From contig NZ_MPIN01000016.1 of the NCBI RefSeq assembly GCF_001887355.1, positions 227,797 through 291,796 of the forward strand: 64,000 nt of DNA, given 5' to 3'. Under the pieces are notes generated by a model. It did no database searches. It had not been told where the DNA came from and was given only the letters and a program-made list of their open reading frames with translations. Made by a program: the position numbers and the translations under genes. Shown here in pieces: positions 24,696 to 33,388 of the stretch. How positions within the stretch are numbered: the stretch's first letter is position 1; every line of letters starts with the position of its first letter. This stretch comes from Cystobacter ferrugineus. GTDB lineage: Bacteria; Myxococcota; Myxococcia; Myxococcales; Myxococcaceae.

Positions 24696-24858
24696 GAATC
24701 CGTCCACCTCGATGTGTGTCCAGGCGCTACAGGTTCGTAGCGGGCGGCAAGGTCTCATGATCGGATCCCCTGTCAAAAAAAATGAGCGGGGGGCGGGGTG
24801 GAAAAATCCGCTCACCCCCGGCGTCCGGCCGGGGCCATTCCGCGCTAGAACCCGGCGG

Positions 24859-25686
24859 ATGCTCGAACGGACCATCGCCTTCATCGGCGCCGGCAACATG
24901 GCCGAGGCGCTCATCAAGGGGCTGTTGCGCGCCGGCACCGCGCGGCCCGACTCCATCATCGCCACCGGACGCCGCGAGGAGCGGCTGGACACCCTGCGGC
25001 GCACCTATGGGGTGCGCACCACCCTGGACAACGTCGCCGCGGTGCGCGAGGCGGACGTGGTGGTGCTCGCCGTCAAGCCGCAGGCGCTCGACAAGGTGCT
25101 CATCCAGGTGGCGCCCGCGGCGGACCCGAAGAAGCTCTTCATCTCCGTGGCGGCCGGCGTGCCCATCTCCGTGATGGAGCGGCGGCTGGGCCAGGGGGTG
25201 CGCGTCATCCGCACCATGCCCAACACCCCCTCGCTGGTGGGCATGGGCGCCTGCGCGCTCGCCTCGGGCGAACACGGGACCGAGGAGGACATGGCCGTGG
25301 CCAGCCGCATCTTCCAGTCCGTGGGCATCACCACCGTGGTGGAGGAGAACCTCCTGGACGCCGTCACCGGCCTGTCCGGCAGCGGCCCCGCCTACATCTT
25401 CCTCATCATCGAGGCGCTCTCGGACGCGGGCGTGAAGGTGGGCCTGCCGCGCTACACCGCCCAGAAGCTCGCCGCGCAGACGGTGCTCGGCAGCGCCCAG
25501 CTCCTCATCGAGACCAACGCCCACCCCGGCCAGCTCAAGGATCAGGTGACGAGCCCCGGCGGCACGGCGATCGCTGGCCTGCATACCCTGGAGGCAGGCG
25601 GGCTGCGCACCACGCTCATCAACGCCGTGGAGGCGGCCACGCGCCGCTCCCGGGAGCTGGGGGAGCAGTTCCTGGAGAAGTCCTAG
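24859..25686 (+). CDS. proC: Pyrroline-5-carboxylate reductase
   Basis: The 275-residue enzyme reduces 1-pyrroline-5-carboxylate to proline with NAD(P)H. The N-terminal dinucleotide motif is IAFIGAGNMAEALIKGLL, VVLAVKPQ follows, and the family signature is the C-terminal stretch from QLKDQVTSPGGTAIAGL. The catalytic-domain segment DAVTGLSGSGPAYIFL is intact. The ATG at 24859 gives standard length. A DivIVA-domain gene follows after 21 nt; this proC-divIVA neighbourhood is also known in Gram-positive cell-division regions. Confidence 0.95.
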   Translation: MLERTIAFIGAGNMAEALIKGLLRAGTARPDSIIATGRREERLDTLRRTYGVRTTLDNVAAVREADVVVLAVKPQALDKVLIQVAPAADPKKLFISVAAGVPISVMERRLGQGVRVIRTMPNTPSLVGMGACALASGEHGTEEDMAVASRIFQSVGITTVVEENLLDAVTGLSGSGPAYIFLIIEALSDAGVKVGLPRYTAQKLAAQTVLGSAQLLIETNAHPGQLKDQVTSPGGTAIAGLHTLEAGGLRTTLINAVEAATRRSRELGEQFLEKS

Positions 25687-25707
25687 GGCTGGCCTATACT
25701 CGGGGTC

Positions 25708-26235
25708 ATGAAGCTCACCCCGCTCGACATCCGGCAGAAGCGCTTCGAGGCCGCCCTGCGCGGCTTCTCCAAGCGAGAGGTGGAGGCCTTCCTGGAGCTC
25801 ATCGCCGGTGAGTTCGAGGAGGTGGTCAAGGAGAACATCGGCCTGAAGGAGGAGCTCAAGCGCACCCAGCTGCGGCTGGAGCAGCACCTCGAGCGCGAGC
25901 GCACCCTCCAGGAGACGATGGTCACCGCCCAGCGCATCAGCGAGGACATGAAGGCCGCGGCCAAGAAGGAAGCGGAGATCATCCTCGCGGACGCCGAGCA
26001 CCAGGCGGAGAAGATCGTCCACGGCGCGCACCAGCGGCTGGTGCAGGTGGTGGAGGACATCAACGAGCTCAAGCGCCAGCGCACCCAGTTCGAGTCCCAG
26101 GTGCGCTCCGTGGTGGACGCGCACCAGAAGCTGCTCGAGACGTTCAGCGGGCGCACCTTCGCGGACAAGGACTACGCGCGCGTCGAGGACAACGTCGCCT
26201 ACCTCACCCAGAAGAAGGCGCAGAGCGGCGAGTAA
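25708..26235 (+). CDS. DivIVA-domain protein
   Basis: The 175-residue protein starts MKLTPLDIRQKRFEAALRG, continuing FSKREVEAFLELIAGEFEEV, a clear DivIVA/GpsB N-terminal domain, and continues as a coiled coil to about residue 150. DivIVA proteins bind curved or polar membrane and recruit partners for division or polar growth; they are best known from Gram-positives but occur in myxobacteria. It lies 21 nt after proC on the same strand and is probably co-transcribed. The membrane-binding aromatic residue at the N-terminal loop is not obvious beyond F19. Confidence 0.9.
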   Translation: MKLTPLDIRQKRFEAALRGFSKREVEAFLELIAGEFEEVVKENIGLKEELKRTQLRLEQHLERERTLQETMVTAQRISEDMKAAAKKEAEIILADAEHQAEKIVHGAHQRLVQVVEDINELKRQRTQFESQVRSVVDAHQKLLETFSGRTFADKDYARVEDNVAYLTQKKAQSGE

Positions 26236-26333
26236 TCCCCCGTGTGACGCCGCGCGTCGCGAGCGCGGAGGGCACAGAGCTTGGCGCGGCGCAGGCCCAG
26301 GCTGCTATGTCTTCGGGCACGAGAGGCCCGCCC

Positions 26334-27500
26334 ATGCGCCATCTGCTCCTGCTCCTGCTGCTGTTGCTCCCGCCCCGGGTGTGGGCCCAGGAAGAGGTCG
26401 TCGGTCCGCGGCTCGAAGCGGGCCACGCCCAGGGCCGCGTGGAGCCCGCCCTGGTGCCCACGGCCCCGCCGGAGCTGGTGGCGGGCGCGGTGGACACGCC
26501 CCGCTTCCACATCCTCTACACCGCCAGATCCCAGGAGGCCTCGCGCCAGCTCGCCAGCGGCATCGAGTCCATCCGCGACGCCTTCGTGAGCGTGCTGGGG
26601 CGCGACTGGCCCGGGACGACGGAGGTGCGCGTGGGCATGGGGCGCGAGGAGTTCGAGGCGCTCGCGCTGCCCGGGGGCGAGCCGCCGGGCTGGGCGGTGG
26701 CGCTCGCCTACCCCTCCCACCGCATCATCCTGCTCAACGCGCAGACGCTCGCGGGGCCCGAGGGCCAGGTGACGCTGCGGCATGAGCTGGCGCACGTGGC
26801 GCTCGGGCAGCTCGCGCCGCGCTGGCCACGCTGGTTCCAGGAGGGGCTCGCGCAGCACCTCACCGGGGAGAACCTGTCCATGACGCACTACGCGGCCCTC
26901 TTCCGCGCGGTGGCCCAGGAGAAGGTGTTCCGCTTCGAGCACCTGGCCGAGGAGTGGCCGGATCTCCCCACGGACGTGGAGATCGCCTACGCGCAGAGCG
27001 CGGCCTTCGTGGCGTGGCTCTCGTCGCACTACGGCCCCGAGGGCATGGGCCGGCTGGTGGACGAGGTCGCCACGGGCCAGCCCTTCGAGCAGGCCTTCGG
27101 CAAGGCCTTCCACACCTCGCTGTGGGTGGAGGAGCAGGCCTGGCGCGAGGGACTCGCGGCCCGCTACGGCTGGCTCCCGCTCACCACGAGCACCTCCCTG
27201 CTGTGGCTGCTCATCATCGTGCTCGGCGCGGCGGCGTACCTGAGGCTGCGCACCATCAAGGAGCAGCGTCTCTTGGAGATGGACGAGCGCGAGGCCGCCG
27301 AGGAAGCCGCCATGCGCGAGGCGCTCGAGGCGGAGCTCGCCCAGCAGCGCGCCGCCCTGGTACCCCCGGACCTGGCCTCCCCCGCGAACGCGCCCGAGAC
27401 GCTGGAAATCCCCGAGTGGTACGAGCCCGCCTCCCCGCCCGGCGCGGAGCGCGACGAGGACGAGGAGACGCCCCGTCCGGCGAAGCCCACCGTGCACTGA
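26334..27500 (+). CDS. Exported, membrane-anchored HExxH metallopeptidase (peptidase MA-like)
   Basis: The 388-residue protein has a signal peptide ending near VWA, a zinc-binding HELAH motif at residues 150-154 and a downstream glutamate E170 in WFQEGLAQHL, the gluzincin pattern of the peptidase MA family. A membrane helix near residue 290 (LLWLLIIVLGAAAYL) is followed by a cytoplasmic coiled and acidic tail. This places the protease domain outside the inner membrane. I used the ATG at 26334, preceded by GAGAGG, since upstream starts would disturb the signal peptide. Substrate unknown. Confidence 0.8.
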   Translation: MRHLLLLLLLLLPPRVWAQEEVVGPRLEAGHAQGRVEPALVPTAPPELVAGAVDTPRFHILYTARSQEASRQLASGIESIRDAFVSVLGRDWPGTTEVRVGMGREEFEALALPGGEPPGWAVALAYPSHRIILLNAQTLAGPEGQVTLRHELAHVALGQLAPRWPRWFQEGLAQHLTGENLSMTHYAALFRAVAQEKVFRFEHLAEEWPDLPTDVEIAYAQSAAFVAWLSSHYGPEGMGRLVDEVATGQPFEQAFGKAFHTSLWVEEQAWREGLAARYGWLPLTTSTSLLWLLIIVLGAAAYLRLRTIKEQRLLEMDEREAAEEAAMREALEAELAQQRAALVPPDLASPANAPETLEIPEWYEPASPPGAERDEDEETPRPAKPTVH

Positions 27501-27653
27501 GTTCCCCGCCCCGCGGGTAGAATCTACAGAGGTGGGCGCGGCGGCGCCCCGGTACGCCGCGCCAAGTAGTTGAATTCATTGCCGTTCGGCGGTGAGAAGC
27601 CGTTGGCCAGCGCCTTGCTTAACCCCCGAGCATCAGTGGGGAGGAGAGGCGTC

Positions 27654-28172
27654 ATGGCGGAGCACGCACGGCGAAGGGCAGGAGTGGCGAGGGTGTTCGT
27701 GGGGCAGCCCGAGCGGCTCGCGGCGGCATGGCGCCGGATGCGCTTCGCGGAGGCCCGCAAGGACGGCTCTCCTCCCTGCAACCAGTTGGAGAGCGTGGTG
27801 GAGCCCTTCATCCGCGAGGTGGGCCGCACGCTGGAGGGCGTGGGGGGCAGCGCCTGGAGCCGGACGCGCGCGGTGCTGAGGCTGTCGTCCCGGCGCGGCT
27901 CGCGGGTGCTGAATGACGAGTTCGCGGCGCTGCGCCGCTGCCTGCTGGACGCGGTGGAGACGCTCGGCGGCGGGAACGCGGAGCGCGCGGTGGTGAACCA
28001 GGCGCTGGACGAGGCGGTCAGCTCGACGGAGGAGCTGGTGGAGCACCTGGCCAATCCGTTCGCGCCCAAGCCGCGGGTGCCGTTCGCGGGGCTGGTGGTG
28101 CAGTGCTTCGAGAAGCCCGCCCGGGGGCGCGAGAAGGCGCACTCCGGGGAGAAGCACGCTCCGGCACATTGA
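27654..28172 (+). CDS. Hypothetical helical protein
   Basis: This 172-residue protein has no motif I recognise. It is Arg/Ala-rich and largely helical: LAAAWRRMRFAEAR, LESVVEPFIREVGRTLEG, and LRRCLLDAVETLGGGNAERAVVNQALDEAVSSTEELVEHL. The last helix pair recalls the N-terminal four-helix domains of some kinases and stress regulators, but I cannot assign it. The ATG at 27654 is chosen because of the very strong GGAGGAGAGG upstream; an earlier in-frame ATG at 27570 lacks one. No signal peptide or membrane helix. Confidence 0.6.
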   Translation: MAEHARRRAGVARVFVGQPERLAAAWRRMRFAEARKDGSPPCNQLESVVEPFIREVGRTLEGVGGSAWSRTRAVLRLSSRRGSRVLNDEFAALRRCLLDAVETLGGGNAERAVVNQALDEAVSSTEELVEHLANPFAPKPRVPFAGLVVQCFEKPARGREKAHSGEKHAPAH

Positions 28173-28423
28173 GTTTTTCGAGGGGTTGGTCGACCCGTCC
28201 GGCTTGACGCCTCCCCCGCTTGGGGGCGGTGTCCGGGGCCGGCGGTTGAAGGGGGCTGCGCTGACGGGCCCATGGGGAGCCCGAGGCGCTCACGGGGCGC
28301 GTTCCCGTACGGGGGTTCGGAGAACGCGCACGGTATGGCCGCTGAAAGCCGCGGAGGCGGGGGTCTCCGCGAGCCTTTCTGACGGCCGGGCGGGTCGACT
28401 CTTTTTCCGGGCGGGCGCGTGCG

Positions 28424-31123
28424 TCAGTGCGCGTCCGCCCACGTGTTTCCCGCCCCCACTTCCACCTTGAGCGGCACCTTGAGCGTCATCACCGCGCCCA
28501 TGCACCGGCGCGACAGCTCCTTCACGGCCTCCACCTCGTCGTCGGGCGCCTCGAAGAGCAATTCGTCGTGCACCTGCAGCAGCATCCGCGTGCGCAGCTT
28601 CTTGCGGGCCAGCTCCGCGTCCACCTCCAGCATCGCCTTCTTCATGAGGTCGGCCGCCGTGCCTTGAATCGGCATGTTGATGGCGGCGCGCTCGGCGGCC
28701 TGCACCACCTGGCGGTTCTTCGCGCTCAGGTCCCCCATGGGCCGGCGCCGTCCGAAGAGTGTCTCCACATGGCCCCGCTCGCGCGCCACCCGCACCGTCT
28801 CGTCCAGGTAGCGCTTGATGCCAGCGTAGCGCGTGAAGTAGCGCTCGATGATGTCGCGCGCCTCCTCCTCGGGGATGTTCAGGCGCGTGGACAGGCCGTA
28901 GGGCGACAGGCCGTAGGCGATGCCGAAGTTGACCATCTTCGCCACCCGGCGCTGATCCCTCGTCACCTCCGCCTGCGGCACGCCGAAGATCTCCGCCGCG
29001 GTGCGGCTGTGGATGTCCTCGTCCCGGGCGAAGGCGTCCAGCAATACCTCGTCCTCGGCGATGTGCGCGAGCAGCCGCAGCTCGATCTGACTGTAGTCCG
29101 CGGAGACGAGCTGGTGGCCCTCGTCGGCGATGAAGGCGCGGCGGATCTCCATGCCCAGCTCGGTGCGGATGGGGATGTTCTGCAGGTTCGGGTCCGACGA
29201 GGACAGGCGCCCCGTGGCCGTGGCCGCCTGGTGGAAGGTGGTGTGCAGGCGCCCGTCCTTCGTCACCAGCTCCGGCAGCGTGTCCAGGTAGGTGCTCTTG
29301 AGCTTGGACAGCGAGCGGTACTCGATGATGGCGCGCGGCAGCGCGTGCTTCTCCGCGAGCTTCTCCAGCACCTCCTGGTCCGTGGACGGGCCCGTCTTGC
29401 CCCGCTTGAGCACCGGCAGCTCCAGCTTCTTGTAGAGCACCTCCGCGAGCTGGGGATTGGAGCCCACGTTGAACTCGGTGCCCGCGAGCTGGTGGATCTC
29501 CTTCACCTTGGCGTCGCACTCGGCGCCCACCTTGTCGGAGATCTTCCGCAGCGCCGCCACGTCCACCTTCACGCCCCGCTCCTCCATGCGCGCGAGGATC
29601 GGCACGAGCGGCACCTCCAGCTCCCTGGCGAGCCGGTTGAGGCCCAGGGGCTCCAGCTCCTCCTGGAGCCCGGGCACGAGCCGCCGCGCCACGTCCGCGC
29701 GCACCGCGTACGCCACCGCCACCTCTCCGGGCGAGAACTCCTTCAGGGGCCGCGGCTTGCGCCCCCCCGTGGAGGGCAGCGCGGGCAGGTCCACCTGCAT
29801 CCGCTCGCGGGCGAGGAACTCCAGGGTGTGATCGCGCCGCGACGCATCCAGCAGGTAGCTCAACAGCTCGACGTCCTCCTCCCCTCCCCTCAGGTGGATG
29901 CCCTCGCGCGCGAGCAGGAGCCACAGCGCCTTGAGATCATGCCCGCCCTTCTTCACCCCCTCGTCCTCCAGCACGCCCGCGAGAGCGCGCTTGAAGTCCG
30001 CGGGCTTCACCTGCTCCACGCCCAACCCCTCGTGGCGCAGGGGCACGTAGCGCGTGGTGCCATCCGGCAGTGCCACCCCGAGCCCCACCAGCGTGGCGGA
30101 CAGGGGCAGGCCCTCGTAGGCGGGAAAGAGCGTCACCTGCCCCGCCTGACGGATGGCCGCGGCGAGCGCCTCGAGCGCCTCCTTCGTGGTGATCTGCTCC
30201 GTCTCCGTCTTGAGCTGCGTGGGCTCGCGGGCGGGCAGCTCCTTGAGCAGCGCGGAGAACTCCAGCTCGGTGAAGAGCGGGCGCAGGAGCTCCTCGCGCA
30301 GGGGCTGACGCACGAGCTGGGAGATGCTCACGTCCAGCTTCAGGTCCGTGCGGAACGTCACCAGGTCGCGCGCGAGCAGGAGGCTGTCGCGGTGGGCCTC
30401 CAGGGCCGCGCGCATCTTCGGCTTCTTCACCTCGGACAGCCGCGAGAGCAGCGCGTCCACGCCCCCGAACTGGGTGAGCAGCTCCACCGCGCTCTTCGGT
30501 CCGATGCCCGGCACCTTGGGCACGTTGTCGATGGCATCCCCGATGAGCGCCAGGTAGTCGCGCATCTGCGCCGGCTCGATGCCCAGGCGCGTCTTCACCT
30601 CGGAGGGATCCGTGTAGCGCTCGTTCTGCGGATCATAGAGGTGCACGTGCTCGGAGACGATCTGCACGAAGTCCTTGTCCCCGGTGACGACGAGCACGTC
30701 GAAGCCCTCGGCGACGGCGCGCTGGGCCAGGGTGCCGATGACGTCGTCCGCCTCCCAGCCGGCCACCTCCAGGATGGGCAGCGCGAGCCCCTCCACCACG
30801 CGGCGGATGTAGGGGAACTGCTGGGCCAGGTCCTCCGGCGTCGCCTTGCGGTTGGCCTTGTAGTTGGGATCGATCTTCTGGCGCTCGGCGCGGCTCTCCT
30901 TGTCGAAGGCGAGCGCCACGTGGGTGGGCTCGAGCTCCCGGAGCGCCTTGAGCACCTGGCGGGTGAAGCCCAGGGTGGCGTTGGTGGGAATCCCCTGACG
31001 GGTCGTCAGGGGGGGAATGGCGTGATAGGCGCGGAAGATGAAGCTGGAGGCGTCGATCAGGACGAGGCGGGGCGCGCCATTCGAAGGAGGGGGGACCATG
31101 GGCTCGGCCTTAGCCGAGCCCAC
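28424..31123 (-). CDS. polA: DNA polymerase I
   Basis: The 899-residue polymerase has an N-terminal 5'-3' nuclease (LIDASSFIFRAYHA; VVTGDKDFVQIV; GDAIDNVPKVPGIG), a central 3'-5' exonuclease-like domain (about 320-490) and a C-terminal polymerase with D676 in motif A (SADYSQIELR) and V851-H-D-E854 in motif C. The exonuclease residues are lost: the usual FDxE reads FPAY (333-336), and the later motifs read HDLKAL and YAVRAD. It functions in repair and Okazaki fragment processing. The GTG at 31123 has AGAGGG upstream; an ATG at 31099 is an alternative start. Confidence 0.95.
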   Translation of the reverse strand: MGSAKAEPMVPPPSNGAPRLVLIDASSFIFRAYHAIPPLTTRQGIPTNATLGFTRQVLKALRELEPTHVALAFDKESRAERQKIDPNYKANRKATPEDLAQQFPYIRRVVEGLALPILEVAGWEADDVIGTLAQRAVAEGFDVLVVTGDKDFVQIVSEHVHLYDPQNERYTDPSEVKTRLGIEPAQMRDYLALIGDAIDNVPKVPGIGPKSAVELLTQFGGVDALLSRLSEVKKPKMRAALEAHRDSLLLARDLVTFRTDLKLDVSISQLVRQPLREELLRPLFTELEFSALLKELPAREPTQLKTETEQITTKEALEALAAAIRQAGQVTLFPAYEGLPLSATLVGLGVALPDGTTRYVPLRHEGLGVEQVKPADFKRALAGVLEDEGVKKGGHDLKALWLLLAREGIHLRGGEEDVELLSYLLDASRRDHTLEFLARERMQVDLPALPSTGGRKPRPLKEFSPGEVAVAYAVRADVARRLVPGLQEELEPLGLNRLARELEVPLVPILARMEERGVKVDVAALRKISDKVGAECDAKVKEIHQLAGTEFNVGSNPQLAEVLYKKLELPVLKRGKTGPSTDQEVLEKLAEKHALPRAIIEYRSLSKLKSTYLDTLPELVTKDGRLHTTFHQAATATGRLSSSDPNLQNIPIRTELGMEIRRAFIADEGHQLVSADYSQIELRLLAHIAEDEVLLDAFARDEDIHSRTAAEIFGVPQAEVTRDQRRVAKMVNFGIAYGLSPYGLSTRLNIPEEEARDIIERYFTRYAGIKRYLDETVRVARERGHVETLFGRRRPMGDLSAKNRQVVQAAERAAINMPIQGTAADLMKKAMLEVDAELARKKLRTRMLLQVHDELLFEAPDDEVEAVKELSRRCMGAVMTLKVPLKVEVGAGNTWADAH

Positions 31124-31164
31124 CGCCCTCTGTCCACGTTGGTAGGAAGCTCAGACGCTACCCG

Positions 31165-33381
31165 TCAACACCCGCTCTGCTTCTTCTGCTCGGCGACCTT
31201 CTCCGCCATGCCGTCATTGGGCACGGCATATTCCAGGACGAGATCCAGATCCTGGCACGTCTGGGCGGACTTGAAGGCCTTGAGGGCGCGCGTGGAGCAC
31301 CGGCCCACGTCCGAGTTGAGGTCCGTGTTGCCCGCGTAGAAGCTGAAGCCCAGCTTCCAGATACGGCACGCCCGGCGCCCGTCTCCGCGCTCGTCCCAGT
31401 ACTTGCCACGGGTGATGGCCTTGGCGGCCATGTCCTGCTGGATGTTGCGGCGGTAGAAGGACGGACGCGCCTCGAACAGGTTGTCCATCAGCCGCTTGTC
31501 CACGTCCAGCGCCTCCTGGAGCGACTCGGCGGCCTTCTCCACGTCCTCGCTCTGCAGGTGGCCCTGGCCGATCTTGAAGAGCTGATCCACGTTGTTCACG
31601 TCCGCGATCATCTTGTCCGCGTCCGCGTGGAACTGGGCCATCTCGTAGTTGTTGCGCAGCCGCTGCAGCGTGGCGACGGCCTCGTTGCCGCGTCCGCCCC
31701 AGTAGTCCAGCATCGCCTCGTGCATGAACTTGTTGGAGAAGCGCTGCTTGAAGGCCGCCTCCACGATCTTGCGGGGATTGGGCGCCGCGTCGTCATCCAT
31801 GAAGATGTCCGACACGGGGCAGTGCCAGGGCTCGGCATTCGGGTCCAGCTTCTGCCGGGCGACGAGGAAGTCCAGGTAGAGCTTGTTCCTCGGCCGCCAC
31901 TCGGTGCGGCCCAGACGCCGGCGCGAGTCGAGCACGAGGGTGAAGCCGATGGGCGGCTCCAGCTCCTCGCGCGACATCTTCTGGCAGGCAAAGCCCATGT
32001 AGCGCTCGCACCGGGGCACCGCCGCGCTCCACTGGGAGTCGCGCACGTAGCGCTTGCAGTCGTCCTCGGAGCGCTTCATCACCTGGCTCACCGCTTCCTG
32101 CACCTTGGGCTTGGCCCGGCGGAAGTAGGAGCTCTCCTTGGGAATCTTCTTGAAGAGATCCAGCGCCTCCTCGTCCTTGCCGCGCTGGAGCGCCTTGATG
32201 CCCTGGGCGAACTGCTCCGAGGCATCCTTCTCCAGCGTGATGCGCTTCATGAGGGAGACGGCCTCGGAGTTGATCGGATCGAGGTTCAGCACCTTCGAAC
32301 AGGCCGACTCCGCCCGGCCCCAATCGGGCTCGCCGCCCATCTCCGAGGAGGAGTAGGAACGGCACTGGCTGAGCAACTCCTGGATCTGCTCGGTGGGATC
32401 CACGGCGGGCGCCCCCCCGGCGGCCAGGGCCCCCGAGGCACTCTCCTCCGAGCCCCCCGTGGTGCTCTTGACGATTCCCGCCACCAGCAGCACGCCCACC
32501 ACGCTGGCGGCCACGACGAGCAACCGCTTGCGCGAGGCCGCCGCGGGAGCCTCTTCCGAGGACGCCGCCTCGGCGCGCGAGGCACGGCCCCGCCTGGGCG
32601 GCGCGGAGCCGGTGCGCTCGACCGCCACCTCCACCATGCCGAAGGTGATGATGTCGCCGGGCTGCAGGTTCATGGGCTCGTTGGCGGCCACCCGCTCGCC
32701 ATTGAGCAGCGTGCCGTTGGCACTGCCCAGGTCGCGCAGCACCGGACCCTGGGGGGTGAGCTCCACCTCGGCGTGCCGGCGGCTCACCGAGTCGTCGTCG
32801 AGCAGCACCGTGGCGGGAGCCTGCCGGCCCACGACGAGCTTGCCCTGGAGCCGGAACTTCTGGTTGGCCCAGGGACCCGTGAGGCCCTTGAGCACGAACC
32901 CGCCCTCGTCCTCCTTCTCCCCGTCCGCGTTGTCCTCCGGGGGAGGCGCGGCGGGCGCGGGCCGCCGGGCGAGCGCCGCGGGAGGCCGCTTCGCGGCGGG
33001 CATCGCCCGGGTGGACTCCGGCTTCGAGCCTCCGAGCGCCACGCCTCCCTCCTCCGCGGGCTTCGTGCTCCGGCGCGCCCCGGCGGGCCGGGCGGACGCC
33101 TTGAGCTTCAAGGCGTAGTCGCCCAGCACCACCTCCGACCTGGACGTGAGGGCCGTGGGGCCGGTGATGCGCTGGCCATCCACGAAGGTGCCATTGGCGC
33201 TGCCCACGTCCTCCACCATCACCGCGCCGTCTTCCTCGAAGAAGCGGGCGTGGCGGCGCGACACACCGCCCTCGGCGAGGACCAGATCGTTGGTGCCCTC
33301 CTGGCGGCCGACCTTCAGCTCGCCAGACAGTTCATGCTCGCTCTCGCTGCCGTCGGGGTGACGGATGACCAGGGTAGGCAT
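31165..33381 (-). CDS. Double-FHA, membrane-anchored TPR protein of the Tad/Kil-like cluster
   Basis: The 738-residue protein has two FHA phosphothreonine-binding domains: residues 1-95 (LKVGRQEG, GVSRRHARF, SANGTFV) and about 160-260 (LVVGRQAP, SVSRRHAEV, SANGTLLNG). A membrane helix at about 284-303 follows. The C-terminal 430 residues are helical and TPR-like (EQFAQGIKALQRGKDEEALDLFKKI; AAESLQEALDVDKRL). It starts 7 nt after the FHA-CpaF ATPase gene. A likely role is to couple protein phosphorylation to assembly or firing of the secretion machine; that is inference. The same layout is known in myxobacterial Tad-like loci. Confidence 0.88.
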   Translation of the reverse strand: MPTLVIRHPDGSESEHELSGELKVGRQEGTNDLVLAEGGVSRRHARFFEEDGAVMVEDVGSANGTFVDGQRITGPTALTSRSEVVLGDYALKLKASARPAGARRSTKPAEEGGVALGGSKPESTRAMPAAKRPPAALARRPAPAAPPPEDNADGEKEDEGGFVLKGLTGPWANQKFRLQGKLVVGRQAPATVLLDDDSVSRRHAEVELTPQGPVLRDLGSANGTLLNGERVAANEPMNLQPGDIITFGMVEVAVERTGSAPPRRGRASRAEAASSEEAPAAASRKRLLVVAASVVGVLLVAGIVKSTTGGSEESASGALAAGGAPAVDPTEQIQELLSQCRSYSSSEMGGEPDWGRAESACSKVLNLDPINSEAVSLMKRITLEKDASEQFAQGIKALQRGKDEEALDLFKKIPKESSYFRRAKPKVQEAVSQVMKRSEDDCKRYVRDSQWSAAVPRCERYMGFACQKMSREELEPPIGFTLVLDSRRRLGRTEWRPRNKLYLDFLVARQKLDPNAEPWHCPVSDIFMDDDAAPNPRKIVEAAFKQRFSNKFMHEAMLDYWGGRGNEAVATLQRLRNNYEMAQFHADADKMIADVNNVDQLFKIGQGHLQSEDVEKAAESLQEALDVDKRLMDNLFEARPSFYRRNIQQDMAAKAITRGKYWDERGDGRRACRIWKLGFSFYAGNTDLNSDVGRCSTRALKAFKSAQTCQDLDLVLEYAVPNDGMAEKVAEQKKQSGC

Positions 33382-33388
33382 GGCGGGA

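Noticed and set aside
28173..28423. Terminator between the helical hypothetical gene and polA
   Set aside because: Several stems exist, including GCGCGTTC/GAACGCGC at 28297-28329, but none has a T-tract on either strand.
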